Part shown: positions 53,101 to 61,168 of the stretch, piece by piece
Numbering within the stretch: the first letter of the stretch is position 1
Layout of the letters: each line of letters opens with the position of its first letter
Assembly (NCBI RefSeq): GCF_029968035.1
Contig: NZ_JASCIQ010000004.1
Location: 124,001 to 188,000 of the forward strand
Direction: 5' to 3'
Origin: Streptomyces cavernicola
Lineage (GTDB): Bacteria > Actinomycetota > Actinomycetes > Streptomycetales > Streptomycetaceae
DNA length: 64,000 bases
Made by a program: the position numbers and the translations under genes
The notes under the pieces: model-generated
Databases searched by the model: none
Told to the model about the DNA's origin: nothing
The model's input: only the letters and a program-made list of their open reading frames with translations

Positions 53101-54357
53101 ATGACTGAACTGCCTCTCTCCGGGATCAAGGTCATCGACTTCACCGGTGTCCAGGCAGGCCCGGCGTGCACCCAGATGCTCGCGTGGTTCGGGGCCGACG
53201 TCCTGAAGGTCGAGCGTCCCGCCGGCGGTGACGTGACACGCAATCAGCTGCGCGACGACCCCGACATCGACGCGCTGTACTTCACCATGCTGAACAGCAA
53301 CAAGCGCTCCCTGGCCATCAACACCAAGTCCCCCGAAGGCCGGGAGGTCATGGAGAAGCTGATCCGCCAGGCCGACGTTCTGGTGGAGAACTTCGCACCG
53401 GGCGCCATGGACCGCATGGGCCTGGACTGGGAGACGCTCCAGAAGTGGAACCCGCGGCTGATCTTCGGCTCCGTCAAGGGCTTCAACGAGGACTCCCCGT
53501 GGAACGACCTCAAGGTCTACGAGAACGTGGCCCAGTGCGCCGGCGGTGCGGCCTCGACGACCGGGTTCTGGGACGGACCGCCGACGGTCAGCGGCGCCGC
53601 TCTCGGTGACAGCAACACCGGTATGCACCTGCTGATCGGGCTTCTCCTTGCGGTGATCGACCGGGACAAGACCGGGAAGGGCCAGAAGGTGGCGGTGTCC
53701 ATGCAGGACGCCGTGCTCAACCTGTCCCGGGTCAAGCTGCGCGACCAGCAGCGCCTGGAGAAGGTCGGGTACCTGGAGGAGTACCCGCAGCACCCGCACG
53801 GCGAGTTCGGGGACGCCGTGCCGCGCGGCGGCAACGCGGGCGGCGGCGGCCAGCCCGGCTGGGTGCTGAAGTGCAAGGGGTGGGAGGACGACCCCAACGC
53901 GTACATCTACTTCACCCTCCAGGAGCAGAACTGGAAGCGGACCGCTGAGGCCATCGGCCACCCCGAGTGGGTCGAAGACCCGGACTACAGCACTCCGCTC
54001 GCCCGGCAGCCGCGCATCTTCGAGATCTTCGAGGCGATCGAGAAGTGGCTGGCCGACAAGACGAAGTACGAGGCGGTCGACATCCTCCGCGAGTTCGACG
54101 TGCCCTGCGCACCCGTGCTCAGCATGAAGGAGATCGCCAACGACCCCGCGCTGCGCCGGAGCGGGACGGTGGTGGAGGTCGAGCAGAAGGGCCGCGGCAA
54201 GTACCTGACCGTCGGCAGCCCCATCAAGTTCTCCCGGTTCAAGCCCGACATCCAGGGCGCCCCGCTGCTCGGCGAGCACACCGAGGAGGTCCTGAACGAA
54301 CTGGGCTACGACGCGGATGCCATCGCCGGACTGCGCGCCGACAAGATCGTCGCCTGA
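53101..54357 (+). CDS. frc: formyl-CoA:oxalate CoA-transferase
   Basis: A 418-residue family III CoA-transferase. The catalytic aspartate is Asp170 in [11 protein letters not shown], corresponding to Asp169 of the well-known Oxalobacter enzyme. The flexible glycine loop is [12 protein letters not shown]. It passes CoA from formyl-CoA to oxalate, yielding oxalyl-CoA for Oxc and free formate for FdsGBAD. ATG 53101 follows AAAGGGAAAG and 51 bp separate it from oxc. A second copy lies partly in the window at 63352. Confidence 0.95.
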   Translation: MTELPLSGIKVIDFTGVQAGPACTQMLAWFGADVLKVERPAGGDVTRNQLRDDPDIDALYFTMLNSNKRSLAINTKSPEGREVMEKLIRQADVLVENFAPGAMDRMGLDWETLQKWNPRLIFGSVKGFNEDSPWNDLKVYENVAQCAGGAASTTGFWDGPPTVSGAALGDSNTGMHLLIGLLLAVIDRDKTGKGQKVAVSMQDAVLNLSRVKLRDQQRLEKVGYLEEYPQHPHGEFGDAVPRGGNAGGGGQPGWVLKCKGWEDDPNAYIYFTLQEQNWKRTAEAIGHPEWVEDPDYSTPLARQPRIFEIFEAIEKWLADKTKYEAVDILREFDVPCAPVLSMKEIANDPALRRSGTVVEVEQKGRGKYLTVGSPIKFSRFKPDIQGAPLLGEHTEEVLNELGYDADAIAGLRADKIVA

Positions 54358-54449
54358 TCCGAGCGCCTCTGGGCGCCTCAGGGTGCCTCTGGGCGCCTCG
54401 CGCCGGCCTCCCTCCTCTGTGCGAGGTGAGGCCGGACGTGCCCCATGTG

Positions 54450-54488
54450 TGGAACCGGCCCCGGGCCAACGGCTCGGGGCCGGTTCCA
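54450..54488 (+). terminator. terminator after frc
   Basis: A perfect 14-bp stem, TGGAACCGGCCCCG (54450-54463) and CGGGGCCGGTTCCA (54475-54488), encloses an 11-base loop. It lies 93 bp after the frc stop, past a stretch of GCCTCTGGGC-type repeats, and ends the oxc-frc transcript. Confidence 0.85.
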
Positions 54489-54808
54489 TGCGGTCAACCC
54501 GCTCGGCCCCCGTTGCTTGCCGACTCGGCCGGGCCGGCAACACGGCACGCCCGCATCGCGTCGGCGCCGCTCCGCCTCATGCGGCAACAACTGGCTGAAG
54601 ACCTGCACAGGCACCACGGGACGCCCAACTCCTGTGGTTCGTAAGCCACTTGCCTCCCCAGGGGCGCCCGGCCGGGCCGCGCCCCCGACCGCCACCGACT
54701 CTCGTCGGCGCGCGCACCCGCATGGCCGAACACCGGCTCCCGGCGGCCGCTTCACGACCCGTCAGAGCTTCCAGTGCGAACCCACGTCCAAGAAAGCAGG
54801 GCAACCTC

Positions 54809-55348
54809 GTGAGCCGAACGGCAGTGCCTCCCTCCGGCATATCGGAGCAGACCCACGAGCGGGCTTGGTACGAGAGCAGGGCCCCGCGCGCGGCCGGCCC
54901 TCGCGCCGTCCTCACCTCCACCGCTCTCAGCGTCGTCGCCCTCACGCTCCTCGCCGGCATCGGCGTGTGGTTGCACCAGGCCGTACTCATCCCGCCGCTC
55001 GCGGCGAGCATGGCCCTCATCGCCGGAGCGAGCGCCAGCCCGCTCGCCCAGCCCCGCAACGTGGTCGGCGGCCATGTCGTCGCCGCGCTCACCGGCTATC
55101 TGGTCGTCGCCGTCGCCGGTGCCGGGTTCTGGAGTGCCGCGGCGGCGGGCGGCCTGGCGTTGGGCGTCATGCTCCTTTTCCGCGTCAGCCATTCTCCGGC
55201 TGCGGCCACCGCGGTCATCGTCGGCCTGGAGCACCCTCCACCCGCGCAGTTCCTTTCGCTCCTCGTCATGTCCGCGGTGCTTCTCGTCCTCATCGGTCTC
55301 CTCGGAAACCGCATCAACCGCCGCCACTATCCGGTCTACTGGTGGTGA
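54809..55348 (+). CDS. HPP-family membrane protein
   Basis: A 179-residue protein with about four transmembrane helices in the HPP family arrangement: VLIPPLAASMALIAGA, QPRNVVGGHVVAALTGYL, LLFRVSHSPAAATAVIVGLEHPPP and a last helix. HPP proteins have been linked with nitrite or anion movement in chloroplasts and bacteria, though the bacterial role is not settled. Upstream in-frame starts exist, but GTG 54809 gives a normal short N-terminus with AGCAGGG in front. In this context passage of formate, oxalate or a related anion is possible, but this is inference. Confidence 0.75.
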   Translation: MSRTAVPPSGISEQTHERAWYESRAPRAAGPRAVLTSTALSVVALTLLAGIGVWLHQAVLIPPLAASMALIAGASASPLAQPRNVVGGHVVAALTGYLVVAVAGAGFWSAAAAGGLALGVMLLFRVSHSPAAATAVIVGLEHPPPAQFLSLLVMSAVLLVLIGLLGNRINRRHYPVYWW

Positions 55349-55415
55349 TCGTCGCTCCCGAATTCTCTTGGACCGCGCGGACGCCTGGGCGGCGCATTTT
55401 CTTTCCGTATCGCAA

Positions 55416-55453
55416 CTTTGGCCCCACCGGCCGATAATCCGGTGGGGCCAAAG
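55416..55453. terminator. bidirectional terminator
   Basis: A perfect 15-bp stem, CTTTGGCCCCACCGG (55416-55430) and CCGGTGGGGCCAAAG (55439-55453), has an 8-base loop and is followed by ATTTT on the plus strand. It lies between the converging HPP and CoA-binding genes and serves both. Confidence 0.9.
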
Positions 55454-55496
55454 ATTTTGCGCTGTCTCGATTTCCGGTGGTGCTGGTCGGGGATTG

Positions 55497-55916
55497 TCAG
55501 CCGAGGCCCAGCCGTGGAATCTCCCGCCCCGGGGAGCGGTCCATCACCATCAGCAGGCCGGATTCACGGGTCCGCCGGTACGCGGCCTCGTCGATGACAT
55601 CCAGCTGGAACCACACCGCCTTGGCGCCGATGGCAACCGCCTGATCAGCTATTTCACCGGCCAGTGCGGCATTGACGAACACGTCCACGACATCCACCCG
55701 GAAGGGGATGTCGGCGAGCGAGGAGTACCCCGGCTCGCCGTGCACCGTCTCCGCCTTGGGGTGGACGGGAACGATCTTCTTTCCTATCCGCTGCAACTTC
55801 TCGGCCACCCGATAGGCGGCCCGCTCCGGATTGCCGGACAGGCCGACTATGGCCCAGGTGTCTCCGGCTTCGGTGAGGATTTTCGTCATTGTCGCGTCAT
55901 CGCTGTATTGCGTCAT
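55497..55916 (-). CDS. CoA-binding protein (YccU/COG1832 type)
   Basis: A 139-residue Rossmann-like CoA-binding domain protein. It starts like the family with DTWAIVGLSGNPERAAYRVAE, then KIVPVHPKAETVHGEPGYSS and VDVVDVFVNAALAGEIADQA, the strand order of the CoA-ligase N-terminal domain. It probably binds CoA or acyl-CoA; the biochemical role is not known. It converges on the HPP gene and its 5' side faces the PAS-ferredoxin gene across a 271-bp region containing operator site E. Proximity to formyl-CoA and oxalyl-CoA enzymes makes a CoA-ester sensing role possible. Confidence 0.82.
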   Translation of the reverse strand: MTQYSDDATMTKILTEAGDTWAIVGLSGNPERAAYRVAEKLQRIGKKIVPVHPKAETVHGEPGYSSLADIPFRVDVVDVFVNAALAGEIADQAVAIGAKAVWFQLDVIDEAAYRRTRESGLLMVMDRSPGREIPRLGLG

Positions 55917-56126
55917 GACGGCAGTATTAATGAACGTCGAGAAAACCGGAAGCGGTTTCCCAAAACATGGGCAGATAAGCCGGTGCGGGCAATATTTTCC
56001 ACATCGTCGGCAAATTCCATGGGGGCGGATCTACGAGGCCTCCATTCCCCGCTCCACGCCCCGAGGGTGGCGCCGCCGGCCGCCGAGTCACGTGCTCCGT
56101 GGCCTACGCCGCGACTGCTTGCAGTG

Positions 56127-56143
56127 TACTGTATGCAGTATCC
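56127..56143. promoter_or_regulatory. operator-like palindrome (site E)
   Basis: TACTGTATGCAGTATCC contains the inverted pair TACTG/CAGTA with a 4-base spacer. It lies 45 bp before the PAS-ferredoxin start and about 210 bp from the divergent CoA-binding gene. It is the closest match to the consensus TACTGTATGCAGTA derived from sites A-E. Confidence 0.7.
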
Positions 56144-56187
56144 CTTTGTTCACGCCGCTGACTCCGGCGGCGGGAAGGAGAAGCATC

Positions 56188-56847
56188 GTGGGCGATGTCA
56201 GGACCACGGAATCCGTCGCCTGGCTGGCGCAGTCGGCCGTGTGGGAGGCGCCCGAGGCCATCGTGGTGACCGACCCGGAGGGGATCATCCGGTTGTGGAA
56301 CCGCGGGGCGGAACGCGTGTTCGGCCACTCGGAGGCCGAAGCGGTGGGCCAGAGCCTCGACCTGATCATCCCGGAGAAGCTGCGGGAGCGGCACTGGGAG
56401 GGCTACCGCAAAACGATGGCCACCGGCCAGACCCGCTACGGGGACACGCCGTTGAACGTCCCGGCCACCCACCGCGACGGCCACCGCCTCTCGATCGAGT
56501 TCAGCGTGGCCCTGTTGCGCGACGACGCAGGCCGTACCGTCGGGATCTCGGCGATCATGCGGGACGTCTCGGACCGCCGCAAGGCCGAGCAGGAGCTGCG
56601 CACCAGGCTCGCCGAGGTCGAGCAGCGCCTCGCCCGGGAGTCACAGATGCAGGTGACCGTCGACGAGGACAAGTGCTGTGGCGCGGGCCAGTGCGCGCTG
56701 CTCGCGCCGACGGTGTTCGACCAACGGGACGACGACGGAACCGTGGTGCTGCTGAACGCCGCGCCGGACAGGTCCGAGCACACCGCCGTACAGCAGGCGG
56801 CCGACAGGTGCCCCTCCGCTGCGATCCGCGTGAGCAGGTCGGCGTGA
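56188..56847 (+). CDS. PAS domain fused to a [3Fe-4S]-type ferredoxin
   Basis: A 219-residue protein with two parts. Residues about 12-130 form a PAS domain (WEAPEAIVVTDPEGIIRLWN, then GHSEAEAVGQSLDLIIPEKL, ending SAIMRDVSDRRKAEQEL). A short coiled-coil-like linker (RTRLAEVEQRLARES) leads to a ferredoxin from residue about 153. Its cluster motif is CCGAGQC (C-x5-C) with a final CP in ADRCPSAAI, the pattern of ferredoxins that serve cytochrome P450s. No kinase or output domain follows. It may be a redox- or ligand-gated electron carrier. Its stop overlaps the reductase start (GTGA), so the two work together. GTG 56188 follows GGAAGGAG. Confidence 0.85.
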   Translation: MGDVRTTESVAWLAQSAVWEAPEAIVVTDPEGIIRLWNRGAERVFGHSEAEAVGQSLDLIIPEKLRERHWEGYRKTMATGQTRYGDTPLNVPATHRDGHRLSIEFSVALLRDDAGRTVGISAIMRDVSDRRKAEQELRTRLAEVEQRLARESQMQVTVDEDKCCGAGQCALLAPTVFDQRDDDGTVVLLNAAPDRSEHTAVQQAADRCPSAAIRVSRSA

Positions 56848-58052
56848 GCGCATCGGGAAGCGTCCTGGTGGTCGGAGCCTCGGCCGCGGGCCTGGCCACG
56901 GTCGAGGCGCTGCGCCGAGGCGGCCACCGGGGCCGGGTGACGGTGCTCGGGGCCGAGCACGCCTCTCCGTACGATCGGCCGCCGCTGTCCAAGCAGATCC
57001 TCTCCGGGACATGGCAGCCCGAACGGTCGCGGCTGCGGGACGACGGCGAACTCGCCGGCCTGGACGCCGAGTTCACGCTCGGGGACCCGGCGGTGGGCCT
57101 CGATGTGGCGGCTCGTACGGTCCGGACCGCCTCCGGCCGTACGCTGCGAGCGGACACCGTCGTCGTGGCCACCGGCCTTGAGCCGCGGACGTTTCCGGGA
57201 CAGGCCGGCCTGAAAGGTGTGCACGTGCTGCGCACCCTCGACGACGCGCTGGCGCTGCGGTCGGCCCTGCTCGCCGCCTCCTGCGGGGTCGTGGTCGTCG
57301 GAGACGGTGTACTGGGCGCCGAGATCGCGGCCACCGCGCGGACCATGGGGCTGCCCGTCACCCTCGTCGGGCCTCAACCGGCGCCGCTGGCCGGGCAGTT
57401 CGGCCCGCTGGTCGCCGGATCGCTGGCCGATCTGCACACCGCCAACGGAGTCGGGCTGCGGCTCGGCACTCCCGTCACAGGGCTGACCGCCCACCGGGAG
57501 CACGTCACCGGGGTGCGCACGGCCGGCGGCGAGGTGCTGCCCGCCGGCATGGTCGTGGTCGCGATGGGCGCCGTACCGACGACAGGGTGGCTGGCCGGCA
57601 GTGGGCTCACCCTGGACGACGGGCTGGTGTGCGACGCCCGCTGCCGAGCCGCACCGGGCGTCTACGCCGTGGGGGATGTCGCCCGCTGGCACCACGAAGG
57701 GATCGGCAGATCTCTGCGGCTGGAGAATCGGAGCAACGCCACCGAGCAGGCCCTGGCCGTCGCCGCCGACATCCTCGGCGACGGTCGCCCGTACACCCCG
57801 GTCCCCTACGCCTGGACCGACCAGTTCGACGTCAAGGTCCAGTCGCACGGCTTCCTGGGCGGCGACGCCGATGTGGCCGTCGTGGAAGGCGATCCGGCCC
57901 AGGTCCGCTTCGTCGCCCTCTACGGCCGGGGCGGCGTCGTCACCGGCGTACTCGGCTGGAACATGCCGAAGCAGGTCCGCTCGTACCGGCGGCACGTCGT
58001 CTCCGCGACTCCCTGGCACGCGTTCGGCCCGGCCGGACGGCAGGCGGGCTGA
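56844..58052 (+). CDS. FAD-dependent ferredoxin reductase
   Basis: A 402-residue NAD(P)H:ferredoxin reductase. It has FAD motif VLVVGASAAGLATVEALRRG, the PYDRPPLSKQILSG segment, NAD motif VVVVGDGVLGAEIAATA and the late AVGDVARW FAD contact, as in putidaredoxin reductases. GTG 56844 overlaps the PAS-ferredoxin stop. It should reduce the fused ferredoxin; an oxygenase partner (P450 or Rieske) for this pair is not found next to it, the nearest Rieske genes being far away in the window. Confidence 0.88.
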   Translation: MSASGSVLVVGASAAGLATVEALRRGGHRGRVTVLGAEHASPYDRPPLSKQILSGTWQPERSRLRDDGELAGLDAEFTLGDPAVGLDVAARTVRTASGRTLRADTVVVATGLEPRTFPGQAGLKGVHVLRTLDDALALRSALLAASCGVVVVGDGVLGAEIAATARTMGLPVTLVGPQPAPLAGQFGPLVAGSLADLHTANGVGLRLGTPVTGLTAHREHVTGVRTAGGEVLPAGMVVVAMGAVPTTGWLAGSGLTLDDGLVCDARCRAAPGVYAVGDVARWHHEGIGRSLRLENRSNATEQALAVAADILGDGRPYTPVPYAWTDQFDVKVQSHGFLGGDADVAVVEGDPAQVRFVALYGRGGVVTGVLGWNMPKQVRSYRRHVVSATPWHAFGPAGRQAG

Positions 58053-58132
58053 GGCGGTCGCAAGTGTCGCGGGACGGTGGGCTGTTGCCCGGGTCGCACA
58101 CGGCCGGGGTGCATTCCGAAGCAGGAGACACG

Positions 58133-59065
58133 ATGTCGGACCCGATTCAGCTCAGGACCTTCCTGACGGTCGCACGGACGCTGAGCTTCACCCACGCGGC
58201 GGCTGAGCTCGGCGTACAGCAGTCGACCGTGAGCCGGCGCATCCGCACCCTGGAACAGTCGCTGGGCCGGGAGTTCTTCACCCGGGACACCCACGCGGTG
58301 AGCCTCACCGCCGACGGCGAGAGCCTGGTCGACCTGGCCCAGCAGATCCTCACGGAACACCTGCGCGCCGCGGAGCACTTCGCCGCCCCGCGGCGCTGCG
58401 GGCCGTTGCGCTTCGGCCTGGCGGAAGAGCTCTCGGAGACCGGTACGACGGCGCTGCTCGCGGAGTTCGTCGAGGGCAACCCGACCGTCCGCATGGAACT
58501 CACCGTCAGGTCCAGCAGGCAGCTGACGACCATGCTGCACAACGGCGGCCTCGACCTCGTCTACGGCGAACGGGCGCCCGGCGACGACGGGACCACGAGC
58601 AGACTCGCCTGGCAGGACGAGCTGGTCCTCGTCGGCCCGCCGCACACACCCGTCGACCGCCACCGGCCCCTGCCCCTCGTCCTCCCGTCGTACCCGAACA
58701 GGTCGGTGACGCGCGGCCTTCGCGCCCTCGGCGCTCAAGGCCGGCCCTGGTCCGCCACGGCGACGAGCAGTGACGCCAACGGCATGTGGGCGGCGGTACG
58801 AGCAGGTCTGGGCCTGGCCGTCTCCGCGCGCAGGCTCGTGCCGTACGGGCTGAGCGATCTCACCGGAATCGGTCAGCTCCAGGCCCTGGGTGACATCGAG
58901 TTCGTGCTGGCGACGGCGCCGGGCGGCGACCGGGACCGCAAGGCGGCGGTGGTCGAGGAACTCCTGCTGTACGTCGCCGACGCACCGCACCGGCTGGGCC
59001 TCCGGCCCGACCGCCCGGATGCGTTCCCCTCGCCGGGCCGCCCGCTTCCGTACCCGTACCGCTGA
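58133..59065 (+). CDS. LysR-family transcriptional regulator
   Basis: A 310-residue LysR protein. The HTH lies in QLRTFLTVARTLSFTHAAAE and VQQSTVSRRIRTLEQSLGR; the effector domain begins near residue 87 with GPLRFGLAEELSETG. ATG 58133 follows GCAGGAGACACG. It is on the same strand as the PAS-ferredoxin and reductase genes and converges on the small membrane protein gene. Its target may be the upstream electron-transfer pair or the permease operon beyond. Confidence 0.88.
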   Translation: MSDPIQLRTFLTVARTLSFTHAAAELGVQQSTVSRRIRTLEQSLGREFFTRDTHAVSLTADGESLVDLAQQILTEHLRAAEHFAAPRRCGPLRFGLAEELSETGTTALLAEFVEGNPTVRMELTVRSSRQLTTMLHNGGLDLVYGERAPGDDGTTSRLAWQDELVLVGPPHTPVDRHRPLPLVLPSYPNRSVTRGLRALGAQGRPWSATATSSDANGMWAAVRAGLGLAVSARRLVPYGLSDLTGIGQLQALGDIEFVLATAPGGDRDRKAAVVEELLLYVADAPHRLGLRPDRPDAFPSPGRPLPYPYR

Positions 59066-59092
59066 ACTCCTCGCTCGGGTACGCGACTTGTG

Positions 59093-59132
59093 CGGTCGCC
59101 CGGCGGTGAAGGGCCGCAGCCGGGAGCGACCG
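59093..59132. terminator. hairpin between convergent LysR and permease operon
   Basis: CGGTCGCCCGGC and GCCGGGAGCGACCG pair over about 11 bp with a bulge and a 14-base loop (59093-59132). It could end both converging transcripts. Confidence 0.5.
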
Positions 59133-59196
59133 TGCCGGTCGTAGCCGCTCGTTCGAGGGCTGCGATCAGCACGGTCGCCCGGTCGCTCCTGCGGGA

Positions 59197-59439
59197 TCAG
59201 CGTGGCGCTGCGACGTCGGACCCGGCCGACGCCTCGACGTCGGGGCCCTCGGTTCTGGCTGCCTCAGCCGGCTGGGGCAGGAATCGCAGGACGAGGCTCA
59301 CCAGGAGGGCTGCCGTAAAGGTGACCAGCCCGATGACGGAGAGCGGCATCATGTGCTGGACTCCGCCGACGTACAGCAGGGGCAGTCCCAGCACCGCCAC
59401 GAGCGTCGACCATGCCTGGATTCGCGCGTTCCGGTTCAT
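59197..59439 (-). CDS. small two-helix membrane protein
   Basis: An 80-residue protein with two transmembrane segments (VAVLGLPLLYVGGVQ and VIGLVTFTAALLVSLVL) and a short acidic, alanine-rich tail. It follows the lactate-permease-family gene after 25 bp and is probably a small accessory subunit of that transporter. No family name can be given from the sequence. The start ATG 59439 follows GGAGGTAGTTG. Confidence 0.7.
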   Translation of the reverse strand: MNRNARIQAWSTLVAVLGLPLLYVGGVQHMMPLSVIGLVTFTAALLVSLVLRFLPQPAEAARTEGPDVEASAGSDVAAPR

Positions 59440-59464
59440 CTCAACTACCTCCGGTGCGTTGCCG

Positions 59465-61135
59465 TCAGTTCAGCAGGAACGTGGTGATCAACCCGACGAC
59501 GAGCGTGACGCCCACCGCGAACGGCAGCAGGAGCCGCAGCACCTTGCCCTCCTGCCCGGCGATGGCGGCGGTGGTCGTGCCGAGCAGGATCTTGCTGGGC
59601 GCGATGGCGCTGGCGGTCGCCGCACCCGCGGTCTGCGCACTGAGGACTGCGGCCGAACTCAGCCCGCCCGCTTGGGCGGTGGCCTGCTGGAAATTGCCGA
59701 ACAGCAGGTTGCTGGACATGTTGGAGCCGGTGATGAAGGTGCCGAACAGCCCGACCATCGGCGCCAGCAGGAGGTAGATCCCACCGGTCCACACCGCGAC
59801 CTGGGTGGCCAGCACGGCCGCCTGTCCCGATGCCTGCATCACCTCGGCCATCCCGACCAGCGTGATGACGGCGATGGTGGGTGCCACCGACTTCTCCACC
59901 GTGCTGCTGAGGACGCGGCGCCAGGTGCCGCGGTCGAGATGCCCGTGCTTGCGGTAGACCACGTAGCTGATCACCGCGGTCACCAGGAGCAGCGTTCCGG
60001 CATGCGTGGCGAACTCGAACCGCTGGGTCGAGCCCTCGGTGACCACCCCGAGCCCGGTGCTGGTCGACGGGAAGCTCAACCCCACACTCGGCCGTGACAG
60101 CACCTCGTTCAGCGGGCCGATCAGCAGCACCACGCAGGTGACCACCAGCAGGGTGCCGTACGGGATGAACGCGGCCGACAGCGACATCGGCATCGCGCCT
60201 CCCGGGGCGGCGGCGGGCGCGGGAGTCGGCCGCCGCCCTCCGCCCGAGACCGTCTCCGCCGCGCGTGGCGCCGCCGCCACGGCGTCGGCCTGGGGCCGCA
60301 CCGGCTCCAGTACGCGACTGTTCGTCACGCGCGACGGCCGGCGGTACATCGGCAGCCGGGCGAGGCCGGCCACCACGAGCAGCGCGGCGAGGCCCGCAGC
60401 GAATCCGTTCAGGGTCGGATTCCACCGGGCGAGGGCTATCGTGACCCCGCCCTGCGCCAGCGAGATCGCGAGCACCGCCACGAACCCCTCGCGCAGGCCG
60501 CGGAATCCGCCGTACATCCAAGAGATCACGAACCCGCCGGCGACCACGACGACCGAGATGAGCAGCGCGGTCTGCCCCGCGGTGGTGGCGGTCTGCCCCG
60601 GCGACAGCTTGGTGACCTGCTCAAGGCCGAGCCAGGCGGCGCCCAGGGTGCCGAACGTGTTGTTCCACGCCTGTCCGATGAGGGCGACCGCCACCGCGTA
60701 GGCCGGTCGTACTCCGATGCCGATCAGCAGCGGTGCGCACACCGCGACCGGCACGCCGAATCCGGTGATCCCTTGCAGGAATCCGCCGAACACCCAGCCG
60801 ATCGCCATGATCTGCAGCAGTGGGTGGGCGAATATGCGCGTCATCCCGCGTTGGAGCGGTTCGAACGCATTGGCCTCCTTCGCCACGTCATAGATCAAGA
60901 TCGCGGCCAGGATGATGTAGATGATGGTGATCGATTCGAAGAAGCCCTTCACGCTCTTCAACCCGATTGCGTCGACCGGCAGTTTGAACACCGTCAGCGC
61001 GATCAGGGCGGTCACCATCCAGCCCACGACGCCTGCCTCGGCGGCTCCCCAGCGGCGGAACAGCATGAGGAACAGCAGCAGTCCCAGCGGCACGAAGGCG
61101 ATCAGCCAGAGCCAGATGTTCGGTTCAAGCCTCAT
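59465..61135 (-). CDS. L-lactate/glycolate permease family transporter (LctP)
   Basis: A 556-residue membrane protein with about thirteen helices. FLQGITGFGVPVAVCAPLL and LIGQAWNNTFGTLGAAW are hallmark blocks of LctP/LldP transporters, which move lactate, glycolate and similar hydroxy or dicarboxylic acids with protons. A hydrophilic insertion (about residues 265-310) separates two halves. In this neighbourhood the substrate may be glycolate, glyoxylate or oxalate; no oxalate:formate antiporter is present, so this is the best transporter candidate. It lies in an operon with the gene at 61169 (33 bp apart). Confidence 0.88.
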   Translation of the reverse strand: MRLEPNIWLWLIAFVPLGLLLFLMLFRRWGAAEAGVVGWMVTALIALTVFKLPVDAIGLKSVKGFFESITIIYIILAAILIYDVAKEANAFEPLQRGMTRIFAHPLLQIMAIGWVFGGFLQGITGFGVPVAVCAPLLIGIGVRPAYAVAVALIGQAWNNTFGTLGAAWLGLEQVTKLSPGQTATTAGQTALLISVVVVAGGFVISWMYGGFRGLREGFVAVLAISLAQGGVTIALARWNPTLNGFAAGLAALLVVAGLARLPMYRRPSRVTNSRVLEPVRPQADAVAAAPRAAETVSGGGRRPTPAPAAAPGGAMPMSLSAAFIPYGTLLVVTCVVLLIGPLNEVLSRPSVGLSFPSTSTGLGVVTEGSTQRFEFATHAGTLLLVTAVISYVVYRKHGHLDRGTWRRVLSSTVEKSVAPTIAVITLVGMAEVMQASGQAAVLATQVAVWTGGIYLLLAPMVGLFGTFITGSNMSSNLLFGNFQQATAQAGGLSSAAVLSAQTAGAATASAIAPSKILLGTTTAAIAGQEGKVLRLLLPFAVGVTLVVGLITTFLLN

Positions 61136-61168
61136 GGCCGTGCTCCTTTCGCCTGTGTTCCGTCACCG

